From NCBI RefSeq assembly GCF_900107245.1, contig NZ_FNPG01000029.1, positions 1-40,987 of the forward strand: a stretch of DNA of 40,987 bases, in the 5' to 3' direction. Shown here one piece after another: positions 24,373 through 31,608 of this stretch. The notes beneath the pieces were generated by a model. It had not been told where the DNA came from, did not search any database, and was given only the letters and a program-made list of their open reading frames with translations. The position numbers were made by a program, and so were the translations under genes. The stretch's first letter is position 1, and each line of letters opens with the position of its first letter. The stretch comes from Lachnobacterium bovis DSM 14045. GTDB lineage: Bacteria > Bacillota > Clostridia > Lachnospirales > Lachnospiraceae.

Positions 24373-25194
24373 ATGGTAATTAAAAGTGTTGAATTAGAAA
24401 CAGTCTGTGGAGTAACAAGTGTTCTCCCGGAAAATACATTGTTTGAGGTTGCTTTTGCAGGAAAATCAAATGTAGGAAAGTCTTCGATGATTAATACTAT
24501 TTTGAATAGAAAAGGTATGGCTAGAATTTCATCTCAGCCAGGTAAAACTCAAACTATTAACTTTTATAATATTAATAACATAGGATATTTAGTTGATTTA
24601 CCTGGTTATGGATACGCTAGAGCAAATGAAGAGATTAAAGCTCAGTGGGGCGTTATGATAGAAAACTATTTACATCAATCAGCTAAATTACAAGCAGTAT
24701 TCCTACTGATTGATATTAGACATGAGCCATCAGAAAATGACTGCCTAATGTATGATTGGATTAATTCACAAGGATTCAAACCAATTATAGTAGCAACAAA
24801 AGCTGATAAATTGAAGCCTAGTCAGATTAATTCCCACGTTTCAAGAATAAGACAAATACTTGGAATGGGTAAGGAAGATGTATTAATTCCTTTTTCTTCA
24901 GAAACTAAATTGGGAAAGAATGAATTGATGGATCTTATAGATAATTATTTATTAAGAAATCCAGATCAGACTCCTATGACAAAAGAGCAATTAATCGAAA
25001 GAAAAGTATTAACGGCTAGAGAAGAAAAAGAATATATTCTTTCTAAACAAGGTGAAAAAAAAGAAAAAACTAAAAAAGAGCGCTGGAAAAAAATTGGAAA
25101 AGAGACTAAAGCACAGCGTCAGAAAAAAGCTGATAAAAAAGAACAAAAAAAAGCAGTGGCAAGAAAGCATAAGAATAAAATAAAAAACAGATAA
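24373..25194 (+). CDS. engB: Ribosome biogenesis GTPase EngB/YsxC with basic tail
   Basis: Essential GTPase acting in late 50S assembly. The G domain (to about 198) has G1 GKSNVGKSS, G2 region ISSQPGKTQT, G3 DLPGYGYA and G4 ATKAD, with G5 near PFSSET. Start ATG 24373 has AGAGGA six bases upstream; an in-frame ATG at 24349 has none. Most family members are about 195-200 residues. This one is 273 because of a 70-odd-residue tail dominated by Lys, Glu, Arg and Gln. The tail looks like an RNA- or ribosome-binding extension. It follows lon by 44 bases and precedes the metal transporter by 29. Confidence 0.94.
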   Translation: MVIKSVELETVCGVTSVLPENTLFEVAFAGKSNVGKSSMINTILNRKGMARISSQPGKTQTINFYNINNIGYLVDLPGYGYARANEEIKAQWGVMIENYLHQSAKLQAVFLLIDIRHEPSENDCLMYDWINSQGFKPIIVATKADKLKPSQINSHVSRIRQILGMGKEDVLIPFSSETKLGKNELMDLIDNYLLRNPDQTPMTKEQLIERKVLTAREEKEYILSKQGEKKEKTKKERWKKIGKETKAQRQKKADKKEQKKAVARKHKNKIKNR

Positions 25195-25223
25195 ACTTTT
25201 TCGTAGAAAGGAATAGTTTAAAA

Positions 25224-26129
25224 ATGAAAAACAGATACGTAACATTAGGTGCCATTCTTTTAGCAACATTTTGTTTTTTTGTGTCTTGTACAGTAGCCTA
25301 CGTTATGTGGGAAACGCCTCAAAAAGTCACTAAAAATAAAACAATAGTTACTTCTTTTTATCCGGTATATATAGCAACGATGAATATAGTTGATGGTGCA
25401 GATGTTAATTTAAAAAACTTAAGTGAACCCAAAACAGGTTGTTTGCATGATTTTCAATTAACTACACAAGATATGAAACTTATATCTTCTTCAGATATTT
25501 TTGTTGCAAATGGTGCGGGAATGGAATCTTTTTTGGGAACCGTTGTCAAAGAATATAAAAATGTCAAAATAATTGATTCTAGTAAAGGGATTGAGTTGAT
25601 TAAAGAAGATGGCGAAAAGAATGCACATACTTGGATGGGGACGTATACCTATAGACAGCAAGTAAAAAATATAGCAAAACAGCTGGCTAAGACAGATCCT
25701 GATAACGCCAACGTATATTTAAAAAATGCTAAAAAGTATGATGAAAAATTAAAGAAGATACAAAAAAGAGAAAAAGAGCTTTTGGCTAAAAATTCAGCAA
25801 AAAATATTATTGTATTTCATGAAGCATTTGAATATACAGCTAAGGGATTAAATTTAGATGTTAAATATGCATTAGATTTAGATGAAGAGAGACAAGTTAG
25901 CGCAGGTGAGATTGCAGATGTTTTGACGCATATTAAAGAAAATAACGTGAAATATATTTTTGCAGAAAAAAAATATGCTAAAAGTGTTGGCGATGCTGTT
26001 GAAAGAGAAAGTAATGTAAAAGTTATTTATCTTAATCCTTTAAACAGAGGCAAATATGAAAAGGATGCCTATATAAAAGGTATTACTCAAAATCTGGATA
26101 AAATAGAAAAAATAATGATTAACAATTAA
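25224..26129 (+). CDS. Zinc/manganese-type ABC transporter substrate-binding lipoprotein
   Basis: Extracytoplasmic cluster-9 metal-binding protein, 301 residues. The N-terminal hydrophobic segment ends in VSC (Cys22), a plausible lipobox. Candidate metal ligands are His in GCLHDFQLT, His in NAHTWMG and His in VFHEAFEY, with an acidic residue possibly from the C-terminal part. The His-rich loop common in ZnuA/AdcA zinc proteins is missing, so manganese or iron cannot be ruled out. SD AGAAAGGAATAG. The three genes 25224-27788 form a complete importer, close behind engB and so perhaps read from the lon promoter. No Zur- or MntR-like box was recognised. Confidence 0.88.
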   Translation: MKNRYVTLGAILLATFCFFVSCTVAYVMWETPQKVTKNKTIVTSFYPVYIATMNIVDGADVNLKNLSEPKTGCLHDFQLTTQDMKLISSSDIFVANGAGMESFLGTVVKEYKNVKIIDSSKGIELIKEDGEKNAHTWMGTYTYRQQVKNIAKQLAKTDPDNANVYLKNAKKYDEKLKKIQKREKELLAKNSAKNIIVFHEAFEYTAKGLNLDVKYALDLDEERQVSAGEIADVLTHIKENNVKYIFAEKKYAKSVGDAVERESNVKVIYLNPLNRGKYEKDAYIKGITQNLDKIEKIMINN

Positions 26130-26155
26130 CAAAAGCATTATGGAAGGAAGAAATT

Positions 26156-26974
26156 ATGCAAAAAATAATCAACCCATGTGGTTTCCATTGCATAAAAATT
26201 AAACATCTCGGAGTTAAATTCGGAGAACAAGAGGTGTTAAAAGATATTAATTTACATGTTCATTGTGGATCTTTAAATGCAATAATTGGTCAAAATGGTG
26301 CAGGTAAATCAACCCTTATACGTGCAATTCTAAACGATATTCCACATTCTGGAAGTATTGAATTTAGAGATACCAAAGATGGACATATAAAAAAATTAAA
26401 AATTGGTTACGTTCCTCAGGCAATTAATATTGAAAAAAATACACCTGTTTCTGTATTTGATTTGATAGCAAGTTATCAATCAAGATTTCCGATTTTTCTT
26501 TATAAAAAGAAAAAAATTTATAATAAAATAAAAAAAGTTTTGAAAGTATTTGAGGCAGAAGAATTGATAGATAAAAAGGTTTGTAATCTATCAGGCGGTC
26601 AACTTCAAAGAGTTTTGCTTTCAATGGCAATAATGGATAATCCTAATCTGTTATTGTTAGACGAACCGGTTTCGGGAATAGATCAAAACGGAATGAAGCT
26701 TTTTTTTGAAACTATGGAATTTTTAAAAACACATTATGATTTAGCAATAATTCTAATATCACATGATTTAGATTATGTAAAAAAATATGCAGATCATGTA
26801 GCACTGATTGATAAAACCATAGTTTGTCAGGGAAATCCAGAAAAAGTATTTAATAGTCAAGAATTTGAAAGAATATTTAAGGGTGATGTTAATTCTTGGT
26901 TTGATGTGGAGCAGGATGTAAAAGAGAGAAGCCTTGATTACGTCGCTGAACAATTTGGCACAAAGGAGGATTAA
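26156..26974 (+). CDS. Metal ABC transporter ATP-binding protein
   Basis: Cytoplasmic ATPase of the metal importer, 272 residues. It has Walker A GQNGAGKST, Q-loop VPQA, signature LSGGQLQRV, Walker B LLLLDEPVSGID and switch His in ISHDLD. Before the first strands lies a cluster of possible metal ligands: Cys8, His11, Cys12, then His34, His36 and Cys37. That is unusual for an ABC ATPase but, as far as I recall, is seen in clostridial members of this group. SD GGAAGGAAG. It follows the binding protein by 26 bases and the permease starts four bases after its stop. Confidence 0.92.
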   Translation: MQKIINPCGFHCIKIKHLGVKFGEQEVLKDINLHVHCGSLNAIIGQNGAGKSTLIRAILNDIPHSGSIEFRDTKDGHIKKLKIGYVPQAINIEKNTPVSVFDLIASYQSRFPIFLYKKKKIYNKIKKVLKVFEAEELIDKKVCNLSGGQLQRVLLSMAIMDNPNLLLLDEPVSGIDQNGMKLFFETMEFLKTHYDLAIILISHDLDYVKKYADHVALIDKTIVCQGNPEKVFNSQEFERIFKGDVNSWFDVEQDVKERSLDYVAEQFGTKED

Positions 26975-26978
26975 AATA

Positions 26979-27788
26979 ATGAATTTTACGAACTGGTTAA
27001 ATTTTCAGTTTATGAGAAATGCAATACTAGCTATACTAATAATCACTCCTTTATTCGGAATTATTGGAACAATGATAATCAATAAGAAAATGGCATTTTT
27101 TTCTGATGCACTTGGGCATTCAGCATTGACAGGGATTGCAGTTGGAGTAATATGTGGTATGAAAAATTTGAATATTTCAATGATTATTTTTGCAGTGATA
27201 TTCGCTCTATTACTCAACAAGATAAGTAAAAACAGTAGTGCTTCAAAAGATACAATAATCTCAGTATTTTCATCGTGCTCGGTTGCAATAGGGCTTGCAA
27301 TATTGAGTAAAGGTGGAAATTTTAGTCAGTACTCAAGTATGCTTGTAGGAGATGTATTAAGTATAACTTCAAAAGAAATAGTTTACCTTGCTGTTATATT
27401 TTTATCAACAATAATTTTTTGGATATTTGCGTCAAATGAATTAAATGCAATAGCAATCCACAAGACATTGGCAAAAAGTAAAAATATAAAAGTAGAATTA
27501 TTGGAAAACTTATTTGCGGTATTTGTTGCATTAATAGTAACTGTATCAATAAAATGGGTTGGGATATTAATAATAAATGCTTTAATTATTTTACCAGCAG
27601 CAGCCAGCAGAAACATGGCGGAAAATCTAAGAGAATATCACTTGTTTTCCATTATAATTGCTTTATTTTCTGGAGTGTTAGGATTGTGGTCATCTTATTA
27701 TACTAATGTTGCAACTGGGCCAATGATAGTGATTATAGCGTCAGTAATCTATTTTCTGACATATATTTTTGGAAAAAAGAATAAATAA
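26979..27788 (+). CDS. Metal ABC transporter permease (ZnuB/MntB type)
   Basis: Integral membrane subunit of the metal importer, 269 residues, with about eight hydrophobic segments. Typical cluster-9 permease blocks are FFSDALGHSALTGIAVG near residue 40 and KWVGILIINALIILPAA near the C-terminal third. Start ATG 26979 has AAAGGAGG just upstream; an ORF start at 26934 would overlap the ATPase and begins with poor sequence. It is the last gene before a strong hairpin shared with a convergent gene. Confidence 0.93.
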   Translation: MNFTNWLNFQFMRNAILAILIITPLFGIIGTMIINKKMAFFSDALGHSALTGIAVGVICGMKNLNISMIIFAVIFALLLNKISKNSSASKDTIISVFSSCSVAIGLAILSKGGNFSQYSSMLVGDVLSITSKEIVYLAVIFLSTIIFWIFASNELNAIAIHKTLAKSKNIKVELLENLFAVFVALIVTVSIKWVGILIINALIILPAAASRNMAENLREYHLFSIIIALFSGVLGLWSSYYTNVATGPMIVIIASVIYFLTYIFGKKNK

Positions 27789-27806
27789 AATATGTATTTA
27801 TAATAT

Positions 27807-27851
27807 AAAAAAGCCGAGGGCATTAGAAGAGGAGGGAATGCCTTCGGCTTT
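27807..27851 (-). terminator. Convergent terminator between the metal permease and the minus-strand orphan
   Basis: The 5' arm 27810-27824 pairs with 27837-27851 in a 15-bp stem with one G-U pair. On the minus strand six T residues follow directly, so it clearly ends the gene at 27925-28545. On the plus strand the tail is TTTACAA, weaker but possibly active. Confidence 0.88.
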
Positions 27852-27924
27852 ACAAATATGAGAAGACATAAGAGGACATGGGATAATTATGCCTTCTCAT
27901 TGGTAATTTCCAAAATTATATCTC

Positions 27925-28545
27925 TCAAGTTTCAGTTTTTGTATCGGTAGAAGTTTTACCTTCATTTACCCATTTGTCAAATTTTTCTAAGACTGCATCA
28001 TAAGTTTTTTGGCAAAGTTCTGGCAAATCTTTACCCCATGTGCCTGTTGCCTGTTCGAATCCTCGTTTAAAAGCATCAAGAAGTTCTGAGGCAGCAGAAG
28101 GATCGTTGTTAGCTAAAGCTTTTGCAAAAGAAAGAATTCGGTCAGAAGTTTGTTCAACACCCCAATATCCATCTTCAGCTATATCTTTTTGTGCTTGTGC
28201 TTTAACTTCAGGAGTAACGGTAAAGTCGCCTGAAGCTAAGAATTTCCATATATCATCAGTTGCAGCTAAGGCTTTGCCTTGTCCACTGATTGTTTGCTGT
28301 ACAATACTAATAAGTTGTTGTTTGCGTGTTTCTGCGTCAAGCTTAAGCTGTTCTATAATAGCCGAATTATCAGTTTTTTTAACTGAGCTATTTTGACTAG
28401 AATCACTTTTTTCATATACAGCAGCTTCCTCAGAAAATCCACTTTTATTAGTTTTCTTTTCCTCTACAGTTTCATTGCTTTTTTTTGAAACGGTAGAAGC
28501 GGCCATTGTTGTAGCCTGGTTGTTGGTGATCGCTCCTATACTCAT
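27925..28545 (-). CDS. Orphan protein behind a sigma-28-like promoter
   Basis: Predicted soluble protein of 206 residues with no signal peptide or membrane helix. Its family was not firmly recognised. The start is set at 28545, since AAGGAGGGTATC precedes ATG on the minus strand. The first 75 residues are Ser/Thr/Asn/Lys-rich and probably disordered, with a short EEAAVYEKS block that I associate with Lachnospiraceae proteins near flagellar functions, from memory only. The C-terminal half is helical and ordered: DDIWKFLASGDFTVT, EDGYWGVEQTSDRILSFAKAL, LLDAFKRGFEQATGTWG and YDAVLEKFDKWVNEG. The -10 box GCCGATAA lies upstream, suggesting SigD/FliA control and a role in motility or surface behaviour. 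That role is inference. Confidence 0.75.
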   Translation of the reverse strand: MSIGAITNNQATTMAASTVSKKSNETVEEKKTNKSGFSEEAAVYEKSDSSQNSSVKKTDNSAIIEQLKLDAETRKQQLISIVQQTISGQGKALAATDDIWKFLASGDFTVTPEVKAQAQKDIAEDGYWGVEQTSDRILSFAKALANNDPSAASELLDAFKRGFEQATGTWGKDLPELCQKTYDAVLEKFDKWVNEGKTSTDTKTET

Positions 28546-28647
28546 AAAGATACCCTCCTTGGTAAAAAATGCCGTGTAAAATCTGTCAAAAGTCATATCC
28601 TATGAAATACGACAGAATGGCATGTGTAACATAAAGTTCTGCAGTAT

Positions 28648-28675
28648 TTATCGGCAAAAATTCATAAAGAATTAA
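28648..28675 (-). promoter_or_regulatory. Candidate sigma-28 (SigD/FliA) promoter
   Basis: On the minus strand the motif GCCGATAA (28648-28655) equals the flagellar sigma -10 consensus. The -35 side reads TAAT at 15 bases or TTAA at 16 bases upstream, against consensus TAAA. The predicted start near 28640 leaves a leader of about 95 bases before ATG 28545. No competing sigma-A promoter was evident. Confidence 0.6.
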
Positions 28676-28707
28676 CAAATTTTTCAAGAAATAAAAACGC
28701 GCAAGAG

Positions 28708-28736
28708 TTGACCTTTTTTTGAAATGATGTTAAGAT
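28708..28736 (+). promoter_or_regulatory. Promoter of ispE
   Basis: TTGACC (28708-28713) and TAAGAT (28731-28736) are spaced 17 bases apart. They lie about 30 bases before the ispE start and back-to-back with the sigma-28-like promoter on the other strand. Confidence 0.68.
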
Positions 28737-28764
28737 TTTTTTGTATACAATAAGGAGAAAAATC

Positions 28765-29637
28765 ATGGACAAAGTAGTATTAAAGGCATTAGCCAAGATT
28801 AATCTTGGGCTAGATGTTGTTGGTAAAAAAGCTAATGGTTATCACGAAGTAAGAATGATAATGCAAAATATTAATATATATGATAAAGTCTGCATGAAAA
28901 AGTTGGCTGAAGATGAAATAAAACTAGAGACTTCGCTATCATTTTTACCAGTAGATGATAATAATTTGGCTTATAGAGCTGCAAAGTTGATGAAAGACGA
29001 ATTTGGCATCACACAGGGTGTATCAATTAAAATTGATAAAAGAATACCTGTATCAGCAGGGTTGGCAGGGGGAAGTTCTGACGCTGCTGCCGTAATGATA
29101 GGTATGAAAAAATTATTTGATATTGATGTGACCAAAGAAAAACTAAAAGAATTAGGAGTGCGCTTAGGTGCAGATGTACCATTTTGCATTCAAAGAGGAA
29201 CAGCCTTAGCGGAAGGAATAGGTGAAGTATTAACAGAATTACCACCAATTAAGCGCTGTAATTTGTTAGTCGCCAAACCTAAATTATTTGTTCCAACAAA
29301 GGTTATATATCAAAATCTAAAATTAGATGAGAATACTATTCATCCGGATATAGACGGATTGATGGAAGATATGTCAAATAACGATTTATATGGTATGGCA
29401 TCTAAAATGGGAAATGTTTTAGAGAGTGTTTCGATTTCAATGCATCCGATAATTCAAGAAATCAAAGATAAAATGCTTGAATTAGGTGCTGTTAATTCTT
29501 TAATGAGTGGAAGCGGACCAACAGTATTTGGCATATTTGATGATGAAGATAAGCTAGAAGAAGCTTATAAAAAATTAAAAGAAACAAACTTAGCGCCATA
29601 TGTGGTTACAACTCATACATACGACGTCAAAAAATAA
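28765..29637 (+). CDS. ispE: 4-diphosphocytidyl-2-C-methyl-D-erythritol kinase
   Basis: GHMP-family kinase of the MEP isoprenoid pathway, 290 residues, which phosphorylates CDP-ME. Motif 1 is KALAKINLGLDV, the ATP-binding motif VSAGLAGGSSDAAAVM, and motif 3 LMSGSGPTVFGIF. It begins at ATG 28765 with AAGGAG upstream; the in-frame TTG at 28741 belongs to the leader. It indicates that isoprenoids come from the MEP route. A regulator of the GntR family follows after a hairpin. Confidence 0.96.
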   Translation: MDKVVLKALAKINLGLDVVGKKANGYHEVRMIMQNINIYDKVCMKKLAEDEIKLETSLSFLPVDDNNLAYRAAKLMKDEFGITQGVSIKIDKRIPVSAGLAGGSSDAAAVMIGMKKLFDIDVTKEKLKELGVRLGADVPFCIQRGTALAEGIGEVLTELPPIKRCNLLVAKPKLFVPTKVIYQNLKLDENTIHPDIDGLMEDMSNNDLYGMASKMGNVLESVSISMHPIIQEIKDKMLELGAVNSLMSGSGPTVFGIFDDEDKLEEAYKKLKETNLAPYVVTTHTYDVKK

Positions 29638-29655
29638 AGGTACAATAATGTTACA

Positions 29656-29707
29656 AAAGGAACTTGTAAGCTAAGCAGGAAGGGGCTTAGATATTGTGGG
29701 GTCCTTT
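29656..29707 (+). terminator. Hairpin between ispE and the GntR gene
   Basis: AAAGG (29656-29660) pairs with CCTTT (29703-29707) at the base, and CTAAGC (29671-29676) pairs with GCTTAG (29685-29690) inside. GTTTT follows, so termination is possible but weak. Confidence 0.5.
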
Positions 29708-29744
29708 GTTTTAGGAAGGTTTAGAATAGGAGAAAGTGAAAATT

Positions 29745-30428
29745 ATGACAGAGGAATTAGACTTAAAATTAAATACAAGTGCATATTTACCACTTAGAGA
29801 TATCGTTTTTAACACATTAAGAGAGGCGATTCTAAGAGGAGAGCTACGTCCGGGGGAAAGATTGATGGAAGCTCAACTAGCAACTAAATTGGGAGTAAGC
29901 AGAACTCCAATCCGAGAAGCAATTAGAATGCTTGAACAAGAAGGTTTAGCAGTAACAATACCTAGAAAAGGTGCAGAGGTTGCTAAAATGACTGAGAAGG
30001 ATATGGAAGATGTTTTAGAGATTCGAGAGGCACTCGATGAATTAGCAGCTAAAATTGCATGCAAAAAAATGACAGAATCTCAATTAACACATTTAAAAAC
30101 TATAGGAAAAGAGTTTGAGATAAGTCTTGAAACAAGTGACATTACTACAATTGCAGAAAAAGATGTCGAGTTTCATGATACAATTTATGAAGCAACAGAA
30201 AATCCTAAGTTAGTTATTTTATTAAGTAACTTAAGAGAACAGATGTATAGATATAGAGTAGAATATATCAAAAAACCAGAGAATTATCCTAAACTTATAA
30301 AAGAGCATAACGCTATAGTAAAAGGTTTAGAGGAGAGAGATGAGTCATTATTGACGGTAGCTATGCAAAAGCATATTAAGAATCAGGCATTGGCAGTTAA
30401 AGAAGTAATTCGAAATCAGGAAGATTAG
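29745..30428 (+). CDS. GntR-family transcriptional regulator, FadR subfamily
   Basis: DNA-binding repressor of 227 residues. The N-terminal winged helix has LREAILRGELRPGERLME, then QLATKLGVSRTPIREAIRML, the classic GntR recognition segment. The C-terminal FCD domain is all-helical; its likely metal/ligand residues are in FHDTIYEATENP, KEHNAIVKGL and QKHIKNQ. The start ATG 29745 is preferred over GTG 29736, which is only three bases from the AGGAG site. The target and ligand are unknown. Its neighbours (ispE, a DUF1934 protein) do not name a pathway. Confidence 0.9.
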   Translation: MTEELDLKLNTSAYLPLRDIVFNTLREAILRGELRPGERLMEAQLATKLGVSRTPIREAIRMLEQEGLAVTIPRKGAEVAKMTEKDMEDVLEIREALDELAAKIACKKMTESQLTHLKTIGKEFEISLETSDITTIAEKDVEFHDTIYEATENPKLVILLSNLREQMYRYRVEYIKKPENYPKLIKEHNAIVKGLEERDESLLTVAMQKHIKNQALAVKEVIRNQED

Positions 30429-30438
30429 AGGTGAATAG

Positions 30439-30864
30439 ATGGCAAGAGATATATTAGTGACGGTTCGAGGAAAACAAATCAATCAAAAAGAACCAGAAGA
30501 TACTAATACATCTGAAATTGTAACTAATGGTAAATTTCATTCAAAAGATGAAAATTTTTTCATAAGTTATAGCACAATAGAAGAAGATAAAAGTGTCACA
30601 AATAACCTTATTAAAGTTGAAAAAGACAAAATAGAGGTCATAAAAAAAGGATCAATAAATTCAAAAATGGTGTTCAAAAAAGGCCAAAAAAATTTGACAA
30701 ATTATGTAACCACTTTTGGAACTATAGAAATTAGATTTATTACGAATAATATTCTAATAAAAGAGACAGATGCTGGATTACAAATAGATTTAGATTATGT
30801 TTTAGAATTTACTAGAGACTACAAATATGACTGTAAAATAAATGTTGGAGTACAATATAAATAA
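30439..30864 (+). CDS. DUF1934 (YwiB-like) beta-barrel protein
   Basis: Predicted 141-residue cytoplasmic protein of the DUF1934/YwiB group, a calycin-like beta-barrel by published structure of relatives. Its strands read ILVTVRGKQ, NFFISYSTIEED, LIKVEKDKIEVIKKG and SKMVFKKGQKN, ending with LDYVLEFTRDYKYDCKINVGVQ. The length fits the family. AGAGGTGAATAG precedes ATG ten bases after the GntR gene, so the two should be cotranscribed. In other Firmicutes such genes often sit beside argS; no argS is seen here. The function is unknown. Confidence 0.82.
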   Translation: MARDILVTVRGKQINQKEPEDTNTSEIVTNGKFHSKDENFFISYSTIEEDKSVTNNLIKVEKDKIEVIKKGSINSKMVFKKGQKNLTNYVTTFGTIEIRFITNNILIKETDAGLQIDLDYVLEFTRDYKYDCKINVGVQYK

Positions 30865-30887
30865 TTAATTTATCAGTTGTATTATGA

Positions 30888-30920
30888 AAAAACTGTGCAA
30901 ATAATTTTTGCACAGTTTTT
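30888..30920. terminator. Bidirectional terminator between convergent genes
   Basis: AAAAACTGTGCAAA (30888-30901) pairs with TTTGCACAGTTTTT (30907-30920). The A-rich 5' side and T-rich 3' side make it work on both strands, ending the DUF1934 gene and the minus-strand gene at 30931. Confidence 0.92.
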
Positions 30921-30930
30921 TATATATATT

Positions 30931-31419
30931 TTATTTTTTCTTTTTGTTATTATTAAGTTCTTTTGAAGCTTCATTATATTTTTCAGTCATTTTAGCTCTG
31001 AATCCTTTTTTCTTTTGATTCTTTTCAATAGGTGTTCTAAGTCCTCGAATATCTGTAATATAAAGACCACAAACACTTGCTCGAATTTCCGTTCTAATAG
31101 GAATATCATCAAAAATAGATTCATCAGCAATAAAAGATATAATTTTTGGACCAACTTTACCTTTAACAATTGCTAATTTTTTGAAACGACGAAAAGCTTT
31201 TGGAAGTGTTTGCTTAATACTGTTAGGCAAACCTGAGTCACTAGCCTTACATCGTTTTTTCTCGATGACTAATAATGTAATCCATTCGGAATTCTTTGAA
31301 ATGAGTAAATCTTGTTGTTCTTTTGCTTTTGAATATTTTTTGTTGAGAAAAAATAATGCGATGAAAGCAGCAAGAAGAACAGCTAAGAAAACCCATAATA
31401 TAATTGTAATAATGCTCAC
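30931..31419 (-). CDS. Membrane-anchored protein of unknown function
   Basis: Predicted 162-residue protein, family not recognised. Residues about 4-27 form one hydrophobic helix (IILWVFLAVLLAAFIALFFL) followed by a basic, coiled-looking stretch, so the bulk should face the cytoplasm. The middle is a compact mixed domain with WITLLVIEKKRCKASDSGLP, FKKLAIVKGKVGPKIISFIA and RTEIRASVCGLYITDIRG. The C-terminal 30 residues are strongly basic, ending in a Lys run. The start is GTG 31419, with AGGAGG ten bases upstream. The basic ends suggest nucleic-acid or phospholipid contact, but that is a guess. Confidence 0.75.
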   Translation of the reverse strand: MSIITIILWVFLAVLLAAFIALFFLNKKYSKAKEQQDLLISKNSEWITLLVIEKKRCKASDSGLPNSIKQTLPKAFRRFKKLAIVKGKVGPKIISFIADESIFDDIPIRTEIRASVCGLYITDIRGLRTPIEKNQKKKGFRAKMTEKYNEASKELNNNKKKK

Positions 31420-31457
31420 TGTTGGGAATCCTCCTTTATTTCAATAAACTAATTCTA

Positions 31458-31483
31458 TCATTGATTTTAATAAAAATCAATGA
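31458..31483. repeat. Perfect 11-bp inverted repeat in a divergent intergenic region
   Basis: TCATTGATTTT (31458-31468) and AAAATCAATGA (31473-31483) surround AATA. It lies between the minus gene starting at 31419 and the plus gene starting at 31609, so it is placed like an operator, though it could equally fold in RNA. The same gap holds a direct repeat ATGTGGTAT at 31489-31497 and 31549-31557, exactly 60 bases apart; the second may be part of an extended -10 (TGGTATGTT). Confidence 0.6.
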
Positions 31484-31608
31484 AATACATGTGGTATATG
31501 TAAACAATTTATGACTTTTTTGAGTAAAAACTTTTTTTTTTGCTGTAAATGTGGTATGTTTAATAAGTTAATGAAATTCCTAATAGGAATTAAGAAAGGG
31601 ATAAAGTG

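Noticed and set aside
25195-25223. Zur or MntR operator before the metal transporter
   Set aside because: The gap is 29 bases and holds only the ribosome site; no palindrome is present.
25009-25269. Minus-strand frame rich in Phe and Ser opposite the EngB tail
   Set aside because: It is the mirror of an A-rich Lys/Glu coding stretch, with no ribosome site.
28040-28396. Long antisense open frame over the sigma-28-like orphan
   Set aside because: No ribosome site, and its protein is a shadow of the well-supported minus-strand gene.
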